A stretch of DNA of 56,278 nucleotides from a virus, in the IMG/VR virus record IMGVR_UViG_3300008219_003867, positions 1-56,278 of that record; one strand, written 5' to 3'. The notes beneath the pieces are model-generated. The model saw only the letters and a list, made by a program, of their open reading frames with translations. It was not told the DNA's origin and ran no database searches. Below, piece after piece: positions 7,434 to 16,459 of this stretch. Position numbers and translations under genes: made by a program. How positions within the stretch are numbered: position 1 is the stretch's first letter; every line of letters starts with the position of its first letter.

Positions 7434-9343
7434 ATTGGACACCATTACACCTGCACACACACTACAGCCTCTTAGACGGCCTCTCGAAGCCCTCACAGGT
7501 CGCCTCGCGCTGTTCGGGGTTGGGCTTTGAGTCCTGCGCCCTAACCGATCACGGCACCATATCGGGCGCTGTGGCCTTTACGCAAGCTTGTCGTTCTAAG
7601 AATATTAAGCCAATACTTGGATGCGAGTTCTACCTAAGCCCAGCCGATTGCACAATTAAGAACGAAGAAAATAGAAAGCTTAGTCATCTTTGCGTGTTGG
7701 CTAAAAACAAAAACGGTTGGAACAACTTAATCCAAGCTGTTTCAAAAAGCAACGATGAAGAAAACTTTTATTACAGACCTCGTCTTGATTTGAATACTCT
7801 TGGTCAATTTGCAGGTGGCGACTTGATTGCCTTTAGCGGCCATCTTGGAAGCGACTTGGCCAATGTTATATTTGCCGATGTAAAATCAGCCTACGCCGCC
7901 CCAACAGAAGAAGAAGCCAAGAGATACGTTCATCCAGAATGGGTGGAAAATGCTTTGTCTTTGGCGAATAAATATCGAGACATCTTTGGCAAAGAAAACT
8001 TCTTCATTGAAATACAAGCCATAGATCAAGAAAATTCTCCTGCCGCTAGCTTAGTTGCACAGGGGCTAAGATACATAGCGAAGAAATATGACTTTCAAAG
8101 CGTGGCTACAGCAGACTCTCACTATCCAGAAAAACAAGATGCTGGTGATCAATTACTACTGCTCTGCTCCGCTATGAAAACCACCCTGCGTGGGATCAAG
8201 AAAAAGCTACAAGAAAACAAAGACGTGGCTTTCGGTGGGTTTATGAAATCAAACAATTTTCATATTCCCTCACTTGAGGAAATACAGGCCGTTAATCAAC
8301 CACACGAAATTGCGGCCACTATGCAAATTGCTGAAATGTGTGAAGACTATGACATTCTTGGTCGCCCCATGCTTCCACAATTTACCTGTCCTGAAAATCA
8401 ATCAGAAGAAGAACACCTTCGCCATCTTTGCAGAGAGGGTTGGACAAATAGACTTGTCCCAACTGGAAAAGTTAATACTATAGAAACGAAGGAGCTATAC
8501 ACAGAGAGGGTAAAAAAAGAGCTTGACGTTATAAGCCAAGCCAACCTGTCTGGGTATTTTCTCATTGTTAGAGACATAGTTAATAGCGTTCATAAAAAGA
8601 GCTACATTCCGGGGCCGGGAAGAGGTTCTGCCGCTGGATGCTTAATTTCATACTTAGTGGGGATAACCCAAGTAGACCCAATTGAATATGGCCTAATCTT
8701 TGAAAGGTTTTATAACGCTGGTCGCAACACTGATGATCACATTTCCCTTCCCGACATTGATATTGACGTACCAGCTTCAAAACGAGACGATACCATAAAC
8801 TACATAAGAAATAAATACGGCCCAGAAAGAGTCGGTCAAATGGTCACATTTGGGAGGCTACAAGGACGCAGCGCCCTCAAAGAGGTTTTGCGCATGAATG
8901 AAGCTTGTGGTTTTGATGAAATGAACACAATCACAAAAAGCCTACCTCACGAACACGAAGTTTCTGACCAATTAGCGGAGATGGATGATCCATCGGTAAT
9001 CAAATGGACTCTGATGAACCAACCAGAAACACTAAGGGATTATTGTAGATTAAATGACGAGGGCCAATTAGAGGGCGATTATTCCAAACTCTTTGCTCAA
9101 GCAATGAGAATAGAGGGAACTTTTAAATCTCAGGGAAAACACGCAGCGGGCGTTGTTATATCTTCCCACAAGCTGGACGAGGTCTGCCCAATGGTTAGAG
9201 ACAAAAAGGGTTCTGAAAAAATAGCGGGAATGGAAATGAACGACCTTGAGTCTATGGGTCATGTAAAATTTGATATACTTGGAATTTCACTACTGGACAA
9301 AATTATGGGCGTAAGAGATCAACTTGAAAGCGAAAATGTCTAA
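7430..9343 (+). CDS. dnaE: DNA polymerase III alpha (DnaE), N-terminal half
   Basis: 637 aa. This half carries the PHP domain (LHLHTHYSLLDG at about 5-16, ALTDHG, CEFYLSP, TADSHY) and the polymerase palm. The palm includes GPGRGSAAG, the catalytic aspartates D442 and D444 in PDIDIDV, and the third one, D615, in VKFDILG. It stops shortly after D615, where E. coli DnaE continues into the fingers. The rest is encoded at 10221-11813. All three catalytic residues are here, but the fingers and OB fold are not, so activity should need both products. The PHP ligands look largely kept. ATG at 7430 overlaps the upstream stop. Confidence 0.88.
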   Translation: MNWTPLHLHTHYSLLDGLSKPSQVASRCSGLGFESCALTDHGTISGAVAFTQACRSKNIKPILGCEFYLSPADCTIKNEENRKLSHLCVLAKNKNGWNNLIQAVSKSNDEENFYYRPRLDLNTLGQFAGGDLIAFSGHLGSDLANVIFADVKSAYAAPTEEEAKRYVHPEWVENALSLANKYRDIFGKENFFIEIQAIDQENSPAASLVAQGLRYIAKKYDFQSVATADSHYPEKQDAGDQLLLLCSAMKTTLRGIKKKLQENKDVAFGGFMKSNNFHIPSLEEIQAVNQPHEIAATMQIAEMCEDYDILGRPMLPQFTCPENQSEEEHLRHLCREGWTNRLVPTGKVNTIETKELYTERVKKELDVISQANLSGYFLIVRDIVNSVHKKSYIPGPGRGSAAGCLISYLVGITQVDPIEYGLIFERFYNAGRNTDDHISLPDIDIDVPASKRDDTINYIRNKYGPERVGQMVTFGRLQGRSALKEVLRMNEACGFDEMNTITKSLPHEHEVSDQLAEMDDPSVIKWTLMNQPETLRDYCRLNDEGQLEGDYSKLFAQAMRIEGTFKSQGKHAAGVVISSHKLDEVCPMVRDKKGSEKIAGMEMNDLESMGHVKFDILGISLLDKIMGVRDQLESENV

Positions 9344-9560
9344 ACAGAATAAAAGCTACCGGCAAAACATCAAGAACGGAATCGAAGAGGGAAGATATAC
9401 GGAGTATAAGGGTCTTTCTATCTGTAGAATAAATGATTTTTATCCACTAATGAATGGAAAGATTAGATACCAAGTGCATTCATATTTTTTTAGTCAATTG
9501 TACGAAGACATTGATGATGCACTAGATAAATTTTTTGAAATAAGAAGGAAAATTAGATGA
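9336..9560 (+). CDS. Small unidentified protein between the dnaE halves
   Basis: 74 aa from ATG at 9336, which overlaps the stop of the first dnaE half; a TTG at 9324 is a less likely start. The N-terminus is basic (SKQNKSYRQNIKNG), the centre aromatic (YEYKGLSICRINDFYPLMNG-like in composition), and the C-terminus a charged helix (DDALDKFFEIRRKIR). No family recognised. It overlaps the exonuclease gene by ATGA coupling. A role in bridging the two polymerase halves or as an inserted passenger is possible but not shown. Confidence 0.55.
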   Translation: MSKQNKSYRQNIKNGIEEGRYTEYKGLSICRINDFYPLMNGKIRYQVHSYFFSQLYEDIDDALDKFFEIRRKIR

Positions 9561-10240
9561 ACTATAGAGACATAATTGTATTCGATTTCGAGACTGGCTC
9601 TCGCAATCCAGACAAGACACAGCCAGTTCAAATCGCCGCCGTAGCTATACACGGAAGAAAGCTAACTGTTCAACCAGAGGGATACTTTGAAAGTTTAATT
9701 CGTCCTATCTTAGACGACGAAGAAGCCATCGAAAAAGGGTTAGACCCAATAGAGGACGAGGCTCTCGCGGTAAACGGTAAAACAAGAAAAGAGCTAGCCA
9801 AAGCTCCCGCTGCTAGAACTGTTTGGAAAAAGTTTACCAACTTTGTCAACAGGTACAACTTTAAAGGCACTCCTTACTACGCACCGGTCGCCGCTGGATA
9901 CAACATAGTAGGATTCGACATGCCTATTGTTCAGCGAATGTGTGAAAAATATGGCCCGACTGACAAGAAAACAGGGAAGCAGACCCTGTTTAATAAAATC
10001 CACAGAGTTGATGTAATGGACAACGTTTGGATGTGGATGGAAAATAATGCCGATGTAAAATCTCTGAGCATGGATTCAATGCGTGATTTATTTGGAATAA
10101 GTAAAGAAAACGCCCATGATGCCCTGCAAGATGTCAAAGACACGGCAAATTTGATGATAGGCTTTATGAAGCTTCATAGACGTATTGCGCCAAAGATTAA
10201 ATTTGAAAAGGCTTTTGCAGATGGAAACCTCCACATTTGA
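9557..10240 (+). CDS. dnaQ: DnaQ-type 3'-5' exonuclease (DEDDh)
   Basis: 227 aa. Likely proofreading subunit of the phage polymerase. Exo I is FDFETG with D10 and E12, Exo II is GYNIVGFD, and Exo III has H187 and D192 in AHDALQDVKDT, so all DEDDh residues appear present. The gene lies exactly between the two dnaE halves and overlaps both neighbours, which ties its expression to them. It could instead act in DNA degradation, but location favours proofreading. Confidence 0.82.
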   Translation: MNYRDIIVFDFETGSRNPDKTQPVQIAAVAIHGRKLTVQPEGYFESLIRPILDDEEAIEKGLDPIEDEALAVNGKTRKELAKAPAARTVWKKFTNFVNRYNFKGTPYYAPVAAGYNIVGFDMPIVQRMCEKYGPTDKKTGKQTLFNKIHRVDVMDNVWMWMENNADVKSLSMDSMRDLFGISKENAHDALQDVKDTANLMIGFMKLHRRIAPKIKFEKAFADGNLHI

Positions 10241-11813
10241 TGTTCTCGATCTCGATTTTTACGACGAAAAAACTTGGGACTTAATATGCTCAGGAAAGAC
10301 GAAGGGTGTCTTTCAATTAGAAAGCAACCTTGGAAAGTCTTGGGCTAAACGTGTTAAACCTCGAAACATAGAAGAGCTTGCCGCTTTAGTTTCGATTATT
10401 AGACCGGGAACACTAAAGGCCATTCAGGATGGTAAGTCAATGACCCAAAGGTTTGTTGACCGAAAAAATCTTAAAGAAGAAATAACGTATCTTCACCCAT
10501 CCCTTGAGCCAATCTTAAAAGGAACCCAAGGGGTTCTCGTTTATCAAGAGCAGTCTATGAAAATTGCCCAGCAGCTTGCTGGTTTTGATCTTCAAGAAGC
10601 CGACAATCTTCGTAAAGCCATTGGTAAGAAAAAGGCAAACCTCATGGCTAAAGTAAAGAGGGCTTTCTTGCGGGGGGCTGTTAGTAAAGAAATACTTACA
10701 AAAGAAGAGGCCGAAGAAATCTTTAGCTGGATCGAAAAATCCAGTAGATACGCTTTCAATAAATCCCATGCTGTTTCTTATGCCATTTGTGCATATTGGA
10801 GCGCTTACGCTAAAACTCATTACCCTCTTGAGTTTTATTGCAACTACCTTCTTCATTCTTCTGGCAAGCCTGACCCACAACAAGAAGTAAAAGAGCTTGT
10901 TAATGATGCTAAAAATAGTGAAATTTACATAAGCCCTCCCTCAATACAGTCTATCAATGCTTTAACTGATATTATTGATCGCAAGATATATTTCGGTCTT
11001 CTTGACGTTAAGTCTGTAGGTATGAAGCAAATAGAAAAATTTAAAGATGAAATTAATGCCATAGAAAAACAAATAGGGAAAAAATTATCTGATTGGTCTT
11101 GGTATGAATTCCTTATATTGGTTTCTTCAAGGGTTAACTCAAGAATGCTTGTAGCATTAATATCAATTGGCTTTTTTGCCCACCTTCCAGAATCAAGAAA
11201 GCAAATGCTGGATGAATTTGATACTTGGGGAAGTCTAACAAAAAAAGAGCAAGAATGGGCTGTTAACAATTATAATAAGTATAAAGATCTTATAAGTTTA
11301 CTAAAAAAGATGTCGCCCACTAAAAAAGAGGGTGGCGCTGCTTTTAATACTAGAAGATCAGGAATAATATCCGATTTAGTAATTCACTGTGAAAATCCAT
11401 CACATTCAATGAAAGACGACCCAGAATGGGTCATAAGGACAGAAGAAAATTATCTTGGGGTTGCATTGACATACTCAAGGGTAGAAACCTACGACACAAA
11501 ACTCGCAAACACAACGATTAAAGAGTTTTTGAACGGTAAGAGAAACGGCGTTAAGATGGCCGTTACTATATCGGAAGTTAAAAAATATGTGACCAAAAAA
11601 GGAAAAATGAAGGGTGTCGAAATGGCATTTATGTGTGTTGAAGATCACACTGGTGCTTTGGATTCGATCACAGTTTTTTCGGAAAAGTGGAAAGAATATA
11701 AAAACATTTTATACGAAGGAAACAACGTAATATTAGTAGGCCAGAGTTCTAAAAGCAAACGATACCAAATAGACGACGGCATGATTGTAGACGACGTAAT
11801 AGAACTAAGTTGA
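10221..11813 (+). CDS. dnaE: DNA polymerase III alpha (DnaE), C-terminal half
   Basis: 530 aa from ATG 10221; a TTG at 10185 is in frame but lies deep in the exonuclease gene. It begins just before the DnaE fingers: GVFQLES, then SIIRPGT, QGVLVYQEQ, the FAGFDLQEADNLRKAIGKK-type block and FNKSHAVSYA. It ends with an OB-fold-like segment (EMAFMCVEDHTGALDSITVF). Added to the upstream half the total is 1167 aa, close to the 1160 aa of E. coli DnaE, and the join loses no conserved block. It should assemble with the PHP/palm half to form an active polymerase. Confidence 0.85.
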   Translation: METSTFDVLDLDFYDEKTWDLICSGKTKGVFQLESNLGKSWAKRVKPRNIEELAALVSIIRPGTLKAIQDGKSMTQRFVDRKNLKEEITYLHPSLEPILKGTQGVLVYQEQSMKIAQQLAGFDLQEADNLRKAIGKKKANLMAKVKRAFLRGAVSKEILTKEEAEEIFSWIEKSSRYAFNKSHAVSYAICAYWSAYAKTHYPLEFYCNYLLHSSGKPDPQQEVKELVNDAKNSEIYISPPSIQSINALTDIIDRKIYFGLLDVKSVGMKQIEKFKDEINAIEKQIGKKLSDWSWYEFLILVSSRVNSRMLVALISIGFFAHLPESRKQMLDEFDTWGSLTKKEQEWAVNNYNKYKDLISLLKKMSPTKKEGGAAFNTRRSGIISDLVIHCENPSHSMKDDPEWVIRTEENYLGVALTYSRVETYDTKLANTTIKEFLNGKRNGVKMAVTISEVKKYVTKKGKMKGVEMAFMCVEDHTGALDSITVFSEKWKEYKNILYEGNNVILVGQSSKSKRYQIDDGMIVDDVIELS

Positions 11814-11838
11814 CAAAAACTTCAGGCTTGCATACCAT
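11810..11838 (+). promoter_or_regulatory. Sigma70-like promoter candidate ahead of ssb and the sigma factor
   Basis: A perfect TTGACA (11810-11815) overlaps the dnaE stop. After exactly 17 bases comes TACCAT (11833-11838), four of six matches to TATAAT. The SSB start follows 40 bases later. This is one of only two real gaps in the plus-strand block, which supports a start of transcription here. Confidence 0.45.
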
Positions 11839-11877
11839 TCATTATCGGTTTTGAGTCTTATTGAAAAAAGGGAAAAA

Positions 11878-12237
11878 ATGGCTAACACTATTTCAAACTA
11901 TTGTCGTTTCATTGGAAGATTAACTGACACCCCAAAAATAGTAGACTTTGAGAACACGACTCTCTGCACGTTTACTTTGGCTGTTAGTGAGTACAGAAAA
12001 GAAAAAACAGGGGAAAAGAAAAAGAGTGTAAACTTTTTTGACTTTGAGGCGTGGGACTCAGGGGGAACAACAATATCAAAATATTGCCAAAAGGGGGATA
12101 TAATTGATTTAGTTGCCTCCGCAAGAAACAATTCTTGGACTGATAAAAATGGCAACAAAAGATTCTCAACAAAATTCAGGGTCAAAGAGTTCAAACTCTT
12201 CAACACCCAAGAAAGTCAAAAACAAGAAGCTAACTGA
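11878..12237 (+). CDS. ssb: Single-stranded DNA-binding protein
   Basis: 119 aa from ATG 11878, with AAGGGA just upstream; an in-frame TTG at 11851 would add nine residues not typical of SSB. OB-fold features of bacterial-type SSB are visible: ISNYCRFIGRLTDTP, then CTFTLAVSEYRK, VNFFDFEAWD and KGDIIDLVASARNNSW. It lacks a long acidic tail, and ends KQEAN rather than DDDIPF. It protects ssDNA in replication and is the normal partner of UvsX and its mediator. Its end overlaps the sigma-factor gene by 89 bases. Confidence 0.85.
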   Translation: MANTISNYCRFIGRLTDTPKIVDFENTTLCTFTLAVSEYRKEKTGEKKKSVNFFDFEAWDSGGTTISKYCQKGDIIDLVASARNNSWTDKNGNKRFSTKFRVKEFKLFNTQESQKQEAN

Positions 12238-12712
12238 TAATAAATCAGAGACACAAGAAGAGCTTGAAGAAAAGCTGATCCATGAAAACTATGGGTTGGT
12301 TGTTTCTCAAGCTCTTTGTTTTTTGGATGACAATAATTTTGAGGATTACATTCAGGCCGGTTTGATTGGCCTCCTCAAGGCCATTAGAACTTATGACGAA
12401 AACAAAGCTAAGTTCAGCACGTTTGCAAGTGTTTGTATAAGAAACGCAATTTCTACCCTGAACAAAAAAGTGAAAAAGCTTGGAAGCCAAAACCTTAGAG
12501 GCGTGCTAGAGCATGATAAAATTTATAATAGCAAAGAAAACATAGAGCATTATCTTCCAGATTTCTTGTCAGAAGAACACAAGTTTATAATAAAGCTTAA
12601 AATTCAGGGATATACAAATGCTGAAATAGGAAGTTTTATGTCATGTACAAAAAAAGATATAAAATGTAAAATAGAGATAATCATTAAACTGCTACAAGAA
12701 TATAACACATGA
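12149..12712 (+). CDS. Phage RNA polymerase sigma factor
   Basis: 187 aa from ATG 12149, inside the 3' end of ssb. Residues 1-35 are a polar Ser/Lys-rich tail. Region 2 spans about 48-103, with FEDYIQAGLIGLLKAI, then Y-D-E-N-K-A-K-F-S-T-F-A. A helix-turn-helix at about 143-183 fits region 4, with QGYTNAEIGSFM as its central part. Like T4 gp55 it should redirect host RNA polymerase, probably to late or middle promoters. Which promoters it reads cannot be decided from this window. Confidence 0.75.
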   Translation: MATKDSQQNSGSKSSNSSTPKKVKNKKLTDNKSETQEELEEKLIHENYGLVVSQALCFLDDNNFEDYIQAGLIGLLKAIRTYDENKAKFSTFASVCIRNAISTLNKKVKKLGSQNLRGVLEHDKIYNSKENIEHYLPDFLSEEHKFIIKLKIQGYTNAEIGSFMSCTKKDIKCKIEIIIKLLQEYNT

Positions 12713-14337
12713 GAAAAAAAAGAATACTTTTCTGCGGCGAAGCCACCTATTTGAATACTGGCTATGCTACATACATGCGTGAAGTAATGACTCGCCTGCA
12801 CGCTACAAATAAATATGAATTAGCAGAATTTGCTAGCTATGGAGATCATCAAGATCAAAGAATGTCTTCCGTACCTTGGACGTTCTATGGAAACATGCCA
12901 ACGACAGATGAAGAAAAAGAAAAGTATGAGTCTTTGCCAACAAATCAATTTGGCGAATATAAATTTGAATCTGTGTTGCTAAATTTTCTACCAGACATAG
13001 TTTGTGACATACGTGATTTTTGGATGTTTGAATACCAAGAGCGATCCCCCTTTAGGCCATATTTCCATTGGGTTATTATGCCAACCGTTGATGCAGCCCC
13101 ACAAAACGAACAATGGCTAGCTACATTTGCAAACGCTGACGGCGTATTTAACTACTCAGACTGGGGCCATGACATTCTAATGAATGAATCTAACGGCGTT
13201 ATAAAATGTCTAGGTAGCGCAGCCCCATCAGCCGACGCAGCTTACCAACCGGTTTCAGATAAGAAGCTACACAAGAAGAGTATGGGGTTTGATCCTAACA
13301 CAAAATTTGTTGGGACTGTAATGAGAAACCAAAGGAGAAAGCTCTTTCCAGACTTGTTTGAATCCTTCAGGATGTTTTTGGACAAAAGCAAAAGAAACGA
13401 TGTCTTGTTATATTGCCATACTAGCTATCCTGATTTGGGATGGGATATACCCAAGCTTCTCAATCGTTACAAACTTTCAAGCAAGGTTGTATTCACATAT
13501 GTGTGCAATGAATGCAAGAGTGCTTTTCCGTCTTTCTTTTCTGACGCAAGAAGAAAATGCCCAGAGTGTGGTAATTTTTCCGCTGGGCTGTCAAGCGTCC
13601 AAAAGGGTGTGTCCTATGAATATCTATCAAGAATAATGAATTTGTTTGATCTATATATACAATATGCAAACAGCGAAGGGTTTGGCTTACCACAAGTAGA
13701 AGCTGCCGCCTGCGGGGTTACTGTTGCTAGTGTTGACTATTCTGCAATGAGCAGCGTTATCAGAAAACTAGAAGGATACCCGATAAAAGTAAAAGCCCTA
13801 TACAACGAACTTGAAACAGGGTGCGACAGGGCTGTCCCAGATAACAGGTCTGCTGCTAATATAATGCACAGATTTTTTAAGCTAACCGAAGAAAAGCAAA
13901 ATAGTCTTGGGAAAAGATCTAGAAAAAACTTTGAGAAATATTACCAGTGGGACGACGCTGCAAAAAAATGGGGGGACTATTTTGATTCAATAGAATTAAG
14001 GCCAATTGGAGAAACTTGGAAGTCTCCCCCAAGAATTCACCAGCCAGCTAAAAAGGCTTCTGCTGGTTTATCCTCTTCGGAGTATGCTAGGTGGTTAATA
14101 ACAGAGGTTCTTGGAGAGCCAGAAAAACTAAATACTTATTTTGAATCAAGACTCATTAGGGACTTGAATTATGGGATGTATGTCGAAGGTACTGGCGAAT
14201 CGTACCTAAACGAAGATTCTTACAAATTCGTTAAGCCGGTGTTTGAGCCGTTTGGTGAAAATGAGTCGTATAATATGATGTTTAATCTATGTAATAGAAG
14301 AAACACATGGGAGTCAATTAGAAGGGACAGAGTATGA
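12709..14337 (+). CDS. GT4-like glycosyltransferase with an inserted zinc ribbon
   Basis: 542 aa. GT-B fold: an N-terminal Rossmann-type start (RILFCGEATYLNTGYATYM) and a C-terminal donor-binding motif SEGFGLPQVEAAACG with the E-x7-E pattern. Between them sit C266, C269, C284 and C287 in two CxxC pairs, a rubredoxin/zinc-ribbon-like insert rarely seen in this family. An extra C-terminal domain (about residues 440-542) has no recognised match. It is the first gene of the sugar cassette and overlaps the sigma-factor gene by ATGA. The sugar donor and acceptor are unknown. Confidence 0.7.
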   Translation: MRKKRILFCGEATYLNTGYATYMREVMTRLHATNKYELAEFASYGDHQDQRMSSVPWTFYGNMPTTDEEKEKYESLPTNQFGEYKFESVLLNFLPDIVCDIRDFWMFEYQERSPFRPYFHWVIMPTVDAAPQNEQWLATFANADGVFNYSDWGHDILMNESNGVIKCLGSAAPSADAAYQPVSDKKLHKKSMGFDPNTKFVGTVMRNQRRKLFPDLFESFRMFLDKSKRNDVLLYCHTSYPDLGWDIPKLLNRYKLSSKVVFTYVCNECKSAFPSFFSDARRKCPECGNFSAGLSSVQKGVSYEYLSRIMNLFDLYIQYANSEGFGLPQVEAAACGVTVASVDYSAMSSVIRKLEGYPIKVKALYNELETGCDRAVPDNRSAANIMHRFFKLTEEKQNSLGKRSRKNFEKYYQWDDAAKKWGDYFDSIELRPIGETWKSPPRIHQPAKKASAGLSSSEYARWLITEVLGEPEKLNTYFESRLIRDLNYGMYVEGTGESYLNEDSYKFVKPVFEPFGENESYNMMFNLCNRRNTWESIRRDRV

Positions 14338-15452
14338 AAGTCCTTTACGTGGGTTGTTACAGAGATGGTACAGGGTGGGGACAAGCCGCTACAGACTACA
14401 TACTAGCTATGGATTCAGTTGGTATTAATGTTGTTCCCCGTCCAGTAAAATTAAATCAAACACAAATTACCATCCCTAAACGAATTGCCGAACTGGAAGA
14501 GAAGAGCGGTTCAGGAGCATCTGTTTGTATACAGCATGTTTTGCCCCACATGATGGAATACAGTTCTAAGTTCGACAAGAATATAGGACTTTATGCTACG
14601 GAGACTAGTAATTTTATCGACTCTGGCTGGTCTAGAAAAATCAATATGATGGACGAAGCTTGGGTTATTAACAATCAAATGTTTCACGCCTCAAGAGAAA
14701 GCGGAGTAGAAGTTCCAATTAAAGTCGTTCCACATGCTTCCGATTTTTCAAAATTTGAAAGAGGGTATGACAAAACAAATTTTCCAAGCGCAGCGGGCAA
14801 CTTCGTTTTTTATACCATCGCAGATCTAAACAAAAGAAAAAACCTAGAAGCCTTCATAACAGCATTTCACGCTGAGTTTGACCCATCTGAACCAGTATCC
14901 ATACTAATTAAATCATCTAGGTATGGACTATCAGAAGAAGAGACAGCGTTAAAGATAAGAGATATTTGTAATGAGATTAAAATTGGGCTAAAGAAATTCC
15001 CCAGTATAAATGATTATAAAGAAGACCTTATAGTAACAAGCTTTATTAGTGAAGAGGACATATACAAGATTCACAACAGTTGCGACTGTTTTGTTATGCC
15101 AAGCTATGGGGAGGCTTGGTGTATACCGGCTTTTGATGCTATGGGATTTGGCAAAACTCCGATTTGCACCAACGTCGGGGGAATGGCCGATTTTATTGGC
15201 CACGGGGGATTTTTAATCGAGGGCGCAGAGGAACCAGTGTCTGGCATGCTGGAAACGTTTAACAATCTTTTTACTGGAAATGAACTTTGGACTTCCATCA
15301 ATATAAGAGAATTGATGAGTTGCATGAGACACGTTTACGAAAAGCGAGACGCATTGAATAAAATGCGACAAGAGGGACTCAAACAAGCCCACAAATACTC
15401 GCATAAGAACATTGGTAACTTAATAAAGGATCTGTTAAATGCCAATAGTTAG
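14334..15452 (+). CDS. GT4-like glycosyltransferase
   Basis: 372 aa, GT-B fold. The N-terminal part starts KVLYVGCYRDGTGWGQAA. The donor-binding part has YTIADLNKRKNLEAFI and the late motif PSYGEAWCIPAFDAMGFG followed by TNVGGMADFI. Full length for a GT4 enzyme. ATG overlaps the stop of the preceding glycosyltransferase, so the two are probably translated together. Confidence 0.75.
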   Translation: MKVLYVGCYRDGTGWGQAATDYILAMDSVGINVVPRPVKLNQTQITIPKRIAELEEKSGSGASVCIQHVLPHMMEYSSKFDKNIGLYATETSNFIDSGWSRKINMMDEAWVINNQMFHASRESGVEVPIKVVPHASDFSKFERGYDKTNFPSAAGNFVFYTIADLNKRKNLEAFITAFHAEFDPSEPVSILIKSSRYGLSEEETALKIRDICNEIKIGLKKFPSINDYKEDLIVTSFISEEDIYKIHNSCDCFVMPSYGEAWCIPAFDAMGFGKTPICTNVGGMADFIGHGGFLIEGAEEPVSGMLETFNNLFTGNELWTSINIRELMSCMRHVYEKRDALNKMRQEGLKQAHKYSHKNIGNLIKDLLNANS

Positions 15453-16458
15453 CCCCCTATCTTATATTATTAGAGCCGCCACTAGGAAGCCAACTGAGAA
15501 GTTAAATATTCTTACTTTCCCAACGCATGAGCGTTATGAAAGCATGCTGGCTAAAACTGGTCATAATTTCTATGCGTATAGGGCCGAGGGCATCAAGGAT
15601 TGGAATGAAACCTACGCCAAGCTTCCAGACAACTACCACCTTCTTGACCCAGAACTTGAGAGCAATCAAATTCCAGAATATATAGACTTTGATCTAGTTC
15701 TTTCCCAAAACAAGTTTGGTCAATTCCAAAAAGCCGTAGAGTTATCAAGCGTTTTACACCTGCCATTGGTCAGTTTAGAACACACTCTTCCAATGCCCCA
15801 ATGGGGCGAAGGCATGCTTGATCAACTTAGAAACATGAGAGGGCATGTAAACCTTTTTATATCCCAATACAGTATTAATGCTTGGGGGTGGGAAAGCAAA
15901 AACGACACCAAAGTAATTACCCACGGAATCGACACCGATTTGTTTTGCCCCAAAGAAGGAGAAAAAAGTGACGAGATTTTGTCCGTTGTCAACGATTGGA
16001 TAAACAGAGATTGGTGTTGTGGTTTTAGTATTTGGCAAAGGATAATCAACAATCTACCACATAAGGTTGTGGGAGATACTCCGGGGTTATCAAAACCAGC
16101 ACCCTCAACCGAAGAACTTGTGTCAAATTACCAAAACAGCAGGATATTTTTGAATACATCAACGATATCTCCCGTTCCAACGGCTTTAATGGAGGCTATG
16201 TCTTGCGGATGTGCCGTGGTTTCAACAGAAACCTGCATGATTCCAGAAGTTATAGAAAACGGAGTTAATGGCTTCATAACAAACGACGAAAAGCAAATGG
16301 AACAACATCTTGTTGACCTGTTAAACGATGAGGATATGGCAAAAGAAATCGGAGACAACGCAAGGAAGACAATAGTAAACAGATACTCAGCGGAAAAATT
16401 TGTAGATAAATGGCAACACATACTTTACACAGCATCAAATATAGTTTTTAAGGGATGA
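15439..16458 (+). CDS. GT4-like glycosyltransferase
   Basis: 339 aa. Seen: KVITHGIDTDLFCP (typical GT4 linker), FLNTSTISPVPTALMEAMSCGCAVVST with its conserved glutamate, and IPEVIENGVNGFI. The N-terminal acceptor domain looks shortened and begins with a hydrophobic stretch, but no clear membrane anchor. It overlaps the preceding gene by 14 bases. Confidence 0.75.
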   Translation: MPIVSPLSYIIRAATRKPTEKLNILTFPTHERYESMLAKTGHNFYAYRAEGIKDWNETYAKLPDNYHLLDPELESNQIPEYIDFDLVLSQNKFGQFQKAVELSSVLHLPLVSLEHTLPMPQWGEGMLDQLRNMRGHVNLFISQYSINAWGWESKNDTKVITHGIDTDLFCPKEGEKSDEILSVVNDWINRDWCCGFSIWQRIINNLPHKVVGDTPGLSKPAPSTEELVSNYQNSRIFLNTSTISPVPTALMEAMSCGCAVVSTETCMIPEVIENGVNGFITNDEKQMEQHLVDLLNDEDMAKEIGDNARKTIVNRYSAEKFVDKWQHILYTASNIVFKG

Positions 16459-16459
16459 C

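Noticed and set aside
9300-10260. Split intein at the DnaE break
   Set aside because: Neither half ends or begins with intein blocks or a Cys/Ser junction; the halves end cleanly in polymerase sequence.
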